DNA from: Batillaria attramentaria
Taxonomy: Eukaryota; Mollusca; Gastropoda; Batillariidae
Assembly (NCBI GenBank): GCA_018292915.2
Contig: JACVVK020000171.1
Coordinates: 1,029,501 to 1,093,500 of the forward strand
Direction: 5' to 3'
Length of the DNA: 64,000 nt
Part shown: in pieces, positions 36,960 to 46,327 of the stretch
Layout: each line of letters begins with the position of its first letter
Position numbering within the stretch: the first letter of the stretch is position 1
Notes under the pieces: model-generated
Told to the model about the DNA's origin: nothing
Database searches by the model: none
The model's input: only the letters and a program-made list of their open reading frames with translations
Translations under genes and position numbers: made by a program

Positions 36960-38083
36960 CTTTTCCACAACATATACAAACAGGCAATACGACACAATTA
37001 ATATCAATATGAACCGCTAAAAGTCGTATTCACTTCCTACTATCGTGAATCCCCTTTGTCTGGACGGCGTTGATTGGGACAAAATCGATCGATTACATCA
37101 GTGGATGTCCGGGTACCCCGCCCCGGGCCCGGCCCGTGCCTAGTATTGACCGGCACAAGTCGGTAGTAGCGGGCCACTGGACATCGCGTGAGACAGACCC
37201 GTACACGCTGCTACTTCAGGTGGAAACAATGGCACTGAGTGTGTAAGCTGGTGTGGAATGGAAGCTTTCGGACTCGCTCAGTTCGATGACTTGGCTGTTC
37301 CCTGGCACGCTTGTGTTTTCGTGTGTGCGTGTGCTGATTGTGTTCGATTCGCATTTGACGGTCTGAAGCAGTTATGTGCTCACAAGACTGGCAACGGTCG
37401 GACAGAGGGACATAGGAGATGGCTGCTCGCTTACCGTACAATTGGTTTGTGTTAGTCGTATGCCTACTGTAGTAACTACGACAGAAAACACAGCTCGACG
37501 ACTGTCCATTTCTGGGCACTCTTGTGTTTCATATGTGCGTGCGTTGTGTTCGAATCGCATTAGATGGACTGAAAGGGTCATATGATTGGCGACTAGACCG
37601 CGGGGGATTTTGGAAGACGTTTATTGGTTTGACAAAGAAAAGCGTCCGGTTAGTCGAAAGAGCTCGTTAGCGTCAGTGCATGGGCTTCGCGCTCAAATTG
37701 CCCGTTCCTGCTACACTGCAGACGGATTAATTCTGCCTAGTGGGACCTCTGCATCGTGACTGATGTGGACGCACAATTCACAGTGACGACACGACACCGG
37801 CGAAGTAATCAGCCAACGATCCGCTAGCCGGGGATAGACATTGGTTGTGTGCTGTAGACAAACATGTATCGCAGTTTTGTTGTTGTTTGTTACCGTAACT
37901 TCAAGAGGACGCGGGGACGGACGGAAGGTCATAGGACTGATCAACAAGGTTTCCTTGCAATTTGTAGCTGTGCAGTAACAAAAGATGGTGTTCAGTAGCC
38001 TGCTATAGATAAACAAAACTTCAATGTGCATGTGGTGGTCTGCGAATACACACAACTCTTAACGCCCTACACACACAGACAAG
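36960..38083. other. Upstream region of the fucosyltransferase-like gene with an imperfect duplication
   Basis: No confident gene. Two blocks, 37301-37368 and 37516-37580, share 'ggcac.cttgtgttt', 'gtgtgcg', 'tgtgttcga.tcgcatt' and a following 'gactgaa', about 215 bp apart in the same orientation. The region is less AT-rich than its surroundings and may hold the promoter of the gene at 38084, but no core element can be identified. Confidence 0.4.
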
Positions 38084-38932
38084 ATGTGGAGAGCCCTGCT
38101 TTGTGCTGTTTTCAGGCCATTGAAGCTGTGCTTCCAGTGTTTAACGGCACCCAGAAAGTGTCTGCAGAGAAACCGCGATCTGCACGCAGTGTCCAGGAGA
38201 ATCTGGTCGACGTCCAGAATAATACTGGCGCTGCTGTGTTTAGTCAGCATAGCGTTCGTCTCATCCTTTCTCAAACATCATAGCCAAAAGATCGTGCCCT
38301 CGTGTCCGGCCGGTACTGACAAAGCGGCTGGAAGACAGGGTCTACACAAAAGGAACACATACCTGGTTGTACGTCTGAGCTCATCCCTCGGAGACAGTCT
38401 CTTCAAGTACACCTCTGCTCTCGGTTTAGCAAAGCAACACGGAAAGAAAATCGCGCTAGGGTCAGACTCGCCCAACCCTCTTCAAGAAATCTTTGATCTG
38501 AGGTACCTGAAGAGAATGGGTACGCTTTGTTTGGACAAAGTCGACGAAACGCCATCAGAACTGATGGAAGAGGTGTTCAGAAATTTCTCTGACGTGAACC
38601 TGTTCTTGAAGGGAGATTTTCAGACGTGGAGGTATCTGATTGGCTCTGCTGACTCGGTGATCCGAGAGGAATTAAGGTTTAGGAGATCCGTGATGGAACA
38701 CGCAAGGGAAGTGATCGGAGAGCGAACTAGGTACAACTCAAGCAAGGTTCCTTTTGTGGGAATTCACATCGTGACCAGAAAGGTGCAGCACCGGTCATTT
38801 GGACCTTACGACGTCACCATGGGAAGTTTGACGTTAAAGATCACCCCGTCAGACACCTCCATATTCCCGTCCCTTCGTTACGTCATGCGCGCCATGGATC
38901 ACATAAGACTTAAATTCGGGCAGGTCAGTAAT

Positions 38933-39018
<86 letters not shown>

Positions 39019-40743
39019 AGGGGGGGGGGCGTGTGCGTGCATACGTGTGTGTGTATGAATTGGTGTGATGAATGCATGAACAGTAATGAGATGGAAGTTT
39101 GCAGTCGAAGCAAGCGTGACGAAAAAGTGTGAAAGAAGAAGTGCATTCAGGGGAGAGTAATCTGTGCAGATGTCCATGTAGCCTGATTAGTCAACGCTCT
39201 ACGAATAGTTGCAATAGGCAACTCGGGTATTCCTGGTCAGCGCTGACTTGTTATACCGACTACAAAGATGACCTTGAGGGTGGTTCGTTACTCCACGAGG
39301 CAATGAGAGTACTAGTTTCGGCCGTGTCATGTGCCTGTTCGTTATTTGCAATACCTGTTTGCCGGTCTGACGGCAGACACTGAAGGCAGGAGGACTTTCC
39401 TTGAAGGGTTCTATTTTATTATTTTCTGTCAGGAAATTCTCTGAGAAAGGTGTCGCATCACCGCTCAGCCACCCATTATGAATTTTGCTGGGGGGAGGAA
39501 GGGGGGGAAGCCAGAGGAAGACCGCTAAACAACCAACCAATCAATCGTCCCCAGCGGGAAAATTTGTCTTCAACATCCAGAAGTGAATTAGTAGATAGGA
39601 TTAGCATGAACTCCTTATCATGAGCTAAATCAGGATTTAAAATCTTCCACCTTTCGGCGGATATTCACCTGTAGTTGAAACTTTTCTTCCCCCCCCCCCC
39701 ACTCCCCCCCCCCTCCCAAAGTGCTTTTCCTCCTCTGAAGCACATAGAATCATGCCAAAACGCACTTAAATCCACAGATTTAAGCCTGATTCGGGACGGT
39801 CGGTGGTCTAGTGGTTAAGAGACTTGCCACCAATGCGAGAGGTCAATAGTTCGAGTCCCACTCGGGGCAAAGAATTTTTCCTTCTCGTATGCATGTGGCA
39901 CCGATCGTCGGGGGTTCTCTCCGGGTACTCCGGCTTCCTCCCCCTCTGCTTTGGAAATGTTCAGCCCACAAAATGTGGAAAAATAAATGCAATTCCAAAT
40001 TCCGAAATTTAAATAGCTGAGCTGACCCTTCACACCATGTGATTTTAATGTGTTTATGTCCAGTGTGTGAGAGAATGCGTGTGATTCACGTGAGCGTGCG
40101 TGTTAGGTTCAGTTCGCGGCGCTTTGAGCCGATTCACGAAATTGGGTAACGCGCCTACACAAAACTCATTATTTTTTTATTTTTTTTCATCCTGAAGAGG
40201 TCTTTCCTCATCTGATGCTTTTAAGCTCACGCCAAAATGCACCAAATTGCACAGATTTTTAGTCTAATTTTTGAAAAAAATATTTGAGGGCACCATGCCT
40301 CGGAACACCCTTAGCAAAATGTGTCTGTTTTGCAGACGTGCTTTCGTGGTCTTGCCAGTTCGTCACTGAATGCAGTACACTCTTCCTCCATTTGGATCAT
40401 GGAACCATTTGAAACAATAATACAATTTTTAATCGTTCATCATGTCTCGTTCGTGCAGGTTGTGTTCCTGGTGGTATGCGAGGACGCGGCGTGGTGTGAG
40501 CGGAGAATGAAGTTCGCCGACATTGTGGTGTTCCGCGGTCAGGCCCCGGCCGTGCAGCTCGCCATCCTGTCTCTCACACAGGCCACCATCCTCACCACAG
40601 GGCCCCTGGGGTGGTGGGGGGCGTGGTTGGCGGGAGGCTACACCGTGTACCCCCGGGAATACCCTTGGGATCAGCTTCACCGTGGTGACGGAAGGAACGT
40701 GTCTGCCACTGACTATTTTCTGCCATCTTGGAAGCCTGTATGA
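38084..40743 (+). CDS. GT11 alpha-1,2-fucosyltransferase-like protein, two exons, altered HxRR motif
   Basis: Exons 38084-38923 (CAG then GTCAGT) and 40459-40743 (tgcag acceptor, phase 0) encode 374 aa, close to the usual 340-375 for this family. The layout is type II Golgi: basic N-terminus, one membrane segment at residues 46-63, then a lumenal domain with N-glycosylation sites (NFS, NSS, NVS). Family signatures are VVRLSSSLGDSLFKYTSALGLA near residues 94-113 and, in exon 2, LTQATILTTGPLGWWGAWLAGG, the nucleotide-sugar-binding end of FUT1/FUT2-like enzymes. Such enzymes transfer fucose from GDP-fucose to terminal galactose. The conserved HxRRxD motif is here HIVTRK (His228 to Lys233), so activity or donor use may differ. 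The downstream motif is otherwise intact and no frameshift is seen. A substrate cannot be named. Confidence 0.9.
38936..39016. repeat. (TG)n microsatellite next to a splice donor
   Basis: About 40 TG units begin some 12 bases after the exon 1 donor (38924) of the fucosyltransferase-like gene and are followed by a short G run. If not spliced they would extend the reading frame as a Cys-Val repeat. Confidence 0.95.
39797..40175 (+). mobile_element. SINE family B, full length, in FUT-like intron
   Basis: The head 'ggtcggtggtctagtggtta' and B box 'agttcgagtcccactcgggg' are followed by 'ccttctcgtatg', 'ggttctctccgggtactcc', 'ttcctccccctctgctttgg', 'cacgtgagcgtgcgtg' and the 3' end 'ggcgctttgagccgattcacg' with 'actcattattttttt'. 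It lies in the intron 38924-40458, same direction as the gene. Confidence 0.85.
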
Positions 40744-40850
40744 CGTCAAAACTGCCCCCCGGCACCCCCCCCCCCCCCCCTTTTATTTTATTTTTTTATT
40801 TTATTTGTGTATTCATCTTCTGCCTTGTTGAAAGCCTGTATGACGTCAAA
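40720..40850 (+). repeat. Short direct repeat spanning the FUT-like stop codon
   Basis: The last coding bases and stop (40720-40750) recur about 100 bp downstream at 40819-40850 with few changes; both contain 'gcctgtatgacgtcaaaa'. A poly-C run lies between them. Confidence 0.75.
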
Positions 40851-41042
40851 AATATTAGGCTGCAAAACATTTATTTAGTTATTCATTCATTCACTGATTT
40901 CTTTATGTACATGTATTTAGTCATTTGTTATGTGTTGGCCTTTTTCCATTTATTTATTAATTTATTTATTTATCTTGTGTATTTATTTATTTTTATAACT
41001 TATCAAATCATTTACTCCTTCGTTTTGTATTTTGAGAATGAT

Positions 41043-41452
41043 CTACCCAGGGGCGGTCGGTGGTCTAGTGGTTAAGAGACTTGTCACCAATGCGAGAAGT
41101 CAAGGGTTCGAGTCCCACTCGGGGCGAAGACTTTTTCCTTCTCGTATGTGGCACCGTTCATTCGGGCCGATCGTCGGAGGTTCTCTCCGGGTACTCCGGC
41201 TTCCTCCCCCTCTGCCTTGGAAATGTTCAGCCCACCAAATTTGAGAAATAAATGCAATTTCAAATTCCGAGATTTAAATAGCTGAGCTGGCCCTTCGCAC
41301 CACGTGATTGTAATGTGTTTATGTCCATTGTGTGAGAGAATGCGTGTGATTCACGTGAGCGTGCGTGTTGGGTTCAGTTCGCGGCGCTTTGAGCCGATTC
41401 ATGAAATTGGGTAAAGCGCCTATAGAATACTCATTATTATTATTATTATTAT
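41043..41452 (+). mobile_element. SINE family B, full length with (ATT)n tail
   Basis: This is the cleanest family B copy: 'gggcggtcggtggtctagtgg', B box 'gggttcgagtcccac', a body of about 300 bp, 'gcggcgctttgagccgattc', 'gggtaaagcgcctatag', then 'actcattattattattatt'. It lies 300 bp after the fucosyltransferase-like stop and supplies an AATAAA at 41247-41252. Confidence 0.85.
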
Positions 41453-41725
41453 ACTGATCTACCCAGAGGGATTATCTTCGAGGCAGTCTGGGGAGTCTGG
41501 AATGGATTTTCGAAAAACTCCAAAACGAGACATTCTTTTTCACGGATAGGGGCTACTATCAAAGACAGGACTTATGACCTAAGTGAATCTCAAGTTCGTT
41601 GTTCCGGAGATTCGTTCAAGTACTGTCTCAGAACGTTGCAGCCTGTGCAACAACGGTACCGCCATGGAGGAATCGTGTTCTGGTTATTGCAGTCGCCAGT
41701 TTGTGAACAATGCACATACTCAGTT

Positions 41726-41786
<61 letters not shown>

Positions 41787-42354
41787 TTCTTTTTCTTTTG
41801 AGCAAAGAAGGAGAAGGAGAAATCAAAACAAGAAGATTCTGTCTTATTTTCATCGGCTTCCTGCGGTGTTTTTTCTTTCAGTCAGCTGCCGGCTGGGGCA
41901 CTGTTTTAGCGAGTGTCAGTAAACTTGAATCTTTTCGACAATTACAAAACCGCATCTTTCCTTCATGGTGTGTGCGTGCGTGCGTGCGTGCGTGCGTGCG
42001 TTGATGGTTGATTTCAAAACACTGGGGTAAAATGTTTTGTACATACCAGGATTCAAACTCACGACCTTCTTATCTGGAGTTTTTATACTTAAGTTTTCAG
42101 TTCTATGTGCTCAACAAGTTTGGCCAGCTCACTCCCTACTGAGTATAGGACAGAACAGCATTTCACACGTGACACGGTGTTTGCCACAAATATCTTTGTC
42201 GGTAAGTCCCATATAGTTCAGCTGCACTGAGCATGTTCCAGATAAAGGCCACTACATTATGACAGCATTGAACCCTCAAGTATCGAATTTGTATAAATAC
42301 TGTCAATTTCCCTTTTAGGCAGTCCTCTTCCAATTCCTCTCCCATGCATCGTCC

Positions 42355-42359
<5 letters not shown>

Positions 42360-42399
<40 letters not shown>

Positions 42400-42505
42400 T
42401 CATGTAGTAGTCAGTGTAACAACGGCAAGTTAAAAAAAAAAAAAAAAACTTCTACCGTTGAGAAATCAAGATTCATTCTCTCTCTCTCTCTCTCTCTCTC
42501 GCTCT
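42360..42505. repeat. (CT)n microsatellites and poly-A upstream of the beta-lactamase-like gene
   Basis: CT runs at 42360-42394 and 42477-42503 bracket a 15-base A run. Confidence 0.95.
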
Positions 42506-42537
42506 CTGGCGTATAGCAAGTACTGAGGCTTCGTACG

Positions 42538-42900
42538 ACACCAGGGAATGCACGAGCAAAGCAGAGACGATGACAGATGTGGATAATATCAAGTCTCTTA
42601 ATGCTGTTTCACCATATCATGGGCAAAATACGGGATCGCCTCAAGCCAGTTCGCTGATAGTATATTTTTACTTTTTCTTTTCATTGTATTTTCTGAGAAG
42701 TTGTCCTGTGCACAGAAAAAAATTATAATAATATGTTTTAAAAAAATTAATGGAAAGGGTGCATTTCAGAACAGGGAACACAACGAGCAAGACAAACGGA
42801 GACGATGGCACGTGTTGATAGTATCATGTATCCTACTGCGATTTCACAACAGCAAGGCAAGATAAAATTAATGATCGCCTCGTGTCAGGTCGTGGATGAG
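42538..42900 (+). repeat. Diverged tandem duplication upstream of the beta-lactamase-like gene
   Basis: Block 42538-42660 and block 42762-42900 share, in order, 'cagggaa', 'cacgagcaa' or 'caacgagcaag', 'gagacgatg', a 'gataatatca' or 'gatagtatca' element, 'tttcac', 'ggcaa', 'gatcgcctc' and 'gtcg' or 'ttcg' ends. The spacing is about 225 bp. The second block ends 190 bp before the start codon, so both could lie in the promoter or 5'UTR. Confidence 0.65.
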
Positions 42901-43089
42901 TCAGCAAACGCGTTCGCTATATCAGTTAAATTCAATTCACTGTAGCTCTATAATCCGAGAAGCTCGGAAAGTTTTCTGTGCAGTGCGAAAATTCTGGGCA
43001 GTTTGTAAGAAGGCTCGCAACAGTGGATCCGTAAACTTTGTCTCGCGCCAGCGTTCTTCAACACGGCAAAAAAAGTGAAGATAATCATC

Positions 43090-46000
43090 ATGCTGCTTTC
43101 AATAACTTCCATTTGTCTAATAATGAGCACACCTGCTCTCGTTTCTGGAGCCGTGTTCACGACGAAGCAGTTGTCGGACCTGCAAGAATTCGTGGACGTC
43201 ACTATGAAGTGTAAGGAGCTTCCAGGACTGACCATGGCCGTCGTCAAGGGCAACGAGACGTGGGCGAAGGGGTTCGGCGTGGCGGACAAGGAGACTGGTC
43301 GTCCAGTGACCACATCCACTTTGTTCGGGATCGGTTCCATCACCAAGTCCTTCACTACCGCCATCTTGGCCATGCTCCTCAACGATACTGGAAGGTGAGA
43401 GGGAGGGGGACCGGGGTGGGGTGGGGGGGGGGGGGTTAGTGTATCTCAGCTAAATGGATCTTTTGTCATATCTTGTTTGTCATATCACGGTACAGTTGGA
43501 GGAAGGTGACCAAAACTATAATATGTGTCAGTTTGTTTAAATTCAGTAGTTCATGTGGACTGTTCAGATAGTAAGGCTGTCTCTTGTGGGCGGCGTGAAT
43601 TCAATCAATAGCCAACCAACCGACATTAAAAAATGGTGAATTTTAATTCGTTCTCGTTTCCTTTCGCTGACGGAACGAAATAATTGTACTGGAATCAAAT
43701 ATTATTATAACTGTCATTACGTTTTTGCGTATGTTTGTATGTGTGTGGTTGTTCATGGAGTATATGTTCAACATGTAAAGATAATGACAATAGATGATGG
43801 TGATTATTTCTGTTGTTAGTAGATCCGATTCCCCCCCCCCCCAAAAAAAAAAACAACAACAAACAAACAACAACAACAACAACCAAAAACCAATAATAAT
43901 ACATTAATTACTTTTAAGAAATGATAAATAACTAAATAAACATAACATAAAATTACCACCGCAAATCTTGAATGAAACGCATATCGTTGGTGCTCCTAAA
44001 AGCTCAACATGGTTAGATATCGCGTCAGCGATGATCTCAGTCCTTAATTACAATGGTTGGTGGTACCAGAGGCTGTGGCTAGGGGGAGACTGCAAACCGC
44101 CTATATTTTCCCTCTTGGAATCATTGCCGCGGTCGCAGTGACCAACATCAGAACAAAATAAGTTGAAAAAAAAACAAAAAAAACCAATCTTTTGACAAAC
44201 CAACTTTGTGTTTGGAAGCTGCATTGCACAAGAACTTGGAAACATGAATAAGTAAGATGAGAGCAGAAATATCTCAAAGGGAAAATAATGTTTATCGGGC
44301 AAATTTGATTTTAGATGAAAATATTAAACTTCACTTTGAATCCAAGCTGCAAATCTAAACACTACCAAGAACTACACAAAAAGCTCAGGCTTTCGGAACG
44401 GACCCCCGACCCCTCCAAAAACAAACAAACAAACAAACAACAACAAACACCCCCCCCCCCAAAAAAAAAACAAAAAAAAAAAACACCCTACTAGAAAAAA
44501 CAGCCGAAGCTGTCAGAACGGACGAGAAAAAAAAAGTTGTTTATCGAGCAAAAGCATGCGCAGCGAGGCCGAAGCGATGATTCCCCGTGGTCTTCAGTCT
44601 CCCCCGACCACCGTCTCTGGTGGCACTATATCAGTATATGGATGCTGCAGTTGTGCACCAGGTAGTTTTCTCCATGCTATCAGGAGTGTTTGCTTGTAAT
44701 CAGGTACCCTGACACTCAGGCTGACGACATTATTTTGTCTTCAGATACACTTGGGAGACGCCTGTGAAAGACATCCTCGGCGAAGACTTCCAGCTAGGTG
44801 ACGATTACGTCACAAATCATGTGACCTTAAAGGATTTGCTGACTCATCGCACAGGACTGTCGACTGCAGACGCTTTGCTGTTCGGTGGCTCGCCGCCAAA
44901 CCTGACCCGAGCGGAGTGTGAAAAGTAAGTAAATGTACAGGATATATGGATCCAGACAGCGATTGCCATAACTGAGCCATTGGCGTCATCTTCCTTGAGG
45001 TTTCGCCCCCAAAACCATGCGGGGGTGAGGGGGGGGGGGGGAAGGCTATGGCTCAATTGCTGACGGTCACCGGTTGGACTAAGAGGTACACTTACGCACC
45101 TTTATCATTTTTCATCTGATGCAAGTCTTCCATGATCACATGTCTGGAAGCACACAAAAAACAACAACAACAAAAAAACCCAAACTTATCTTATCTTATC
45201 TTATCTTATCTCGTCTCGTCTCGTCTCGTCTCGTCTCGTCTTTTCTCGTCTCGTCTCGTTTCGTTTCGTCTCGTCAACATTGACAGAAGGAACCAAGCCT
45301 TTGCTAATCAAAATGAAGTCGGCTGCCCTATATCCTTGTCGGTTGTGCGATTTTACTTGTCCTTGTCGGCATGTTGCGTGTGTTTCTGTGTGAGTGAGTG
45401 TGTGTTGACTGTAAGGCGCGCTGAGCTCCTGCGGGAGGGAGGGGCGTCCATTAAATACCCATATTATTTTCATTATTATTTAACTCAGGCGCAGTCGGTA
45501 CCTACCGGTGGCTGCTGCTTTCCGGAACGGGTTTGCCTACAACAACTGGATGTACACACTGGCTGCTCGGGTGACTGAGGTAATGGGCGGGGCGTCCTGG
45601 GAGGACCTCCTCCTCACGCGCATCCTGCAGCCGCTTGGGATGAGTGACACTCGCGTCATCGGCCAGAATGTGGAGGTGGACGCCGAGAACTTCGCGCAAC
45701 CCTACTTGAAAGTCGGGAACGATGTTGTTCTATCAGACTCATCCATTTACCGGTAACAAAATCTGCATATTTTGCATCTTTTCACTTTTACATTTACATA
45801 CATGTATTTAATAGCCGATGTGCCCAGCTTCGCCCAGGCTGATGATGTGATGTGTTTAATAAGTACTTTCTGGTCTCCCTGTTTGACGATATGTGGACGC
45901 TAGACTCCGATTCTCCGAGAGTTTTTTTTTCCAGCAGATTGTTTTCTGGGTACCCCCTGATTACAGCCAGGACTGATGATGTGATCTCTCTTGTTAGTGT

Positions 46001-46262
46001 TTTCTGGTCTACCTGTTTGGCGATTTGTGGTGGATATCCGGGTCCTCCTGAGTACAGCCAGCAATTTTGATGGCGATGTGAGAAGTCAAGGCTGTGTTTT
46101 CTGGTCTTTCTGTTTGACTATACGTGGTGGAAAAGAACGTTGAACACCGATTTTCCGAGGATTTTTCCAGCCATAATTTTTCCGGGTCTCCCTGAGTACA
46201 GCCACCAGTTTTGATCGTGATATGAGAACTCTAAATTAGGTTTTATCGTGTGCGCGCGCACG

Positions 46263-46327
<65 letters not shown>

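Noticed and set aside
41045..41120. tRNA-like sequence with A and B boxes
   Set aside because: It recurs at 36950, 39797 and 49117 with the same long body, so it is SINE family B.
43075..43089. GTG at 43075 as start of the beta-lactamase-like protein
   Set aside because: Animal genes rarely start at GTG, and the ATG at 43090 gives a normal signal peptide.
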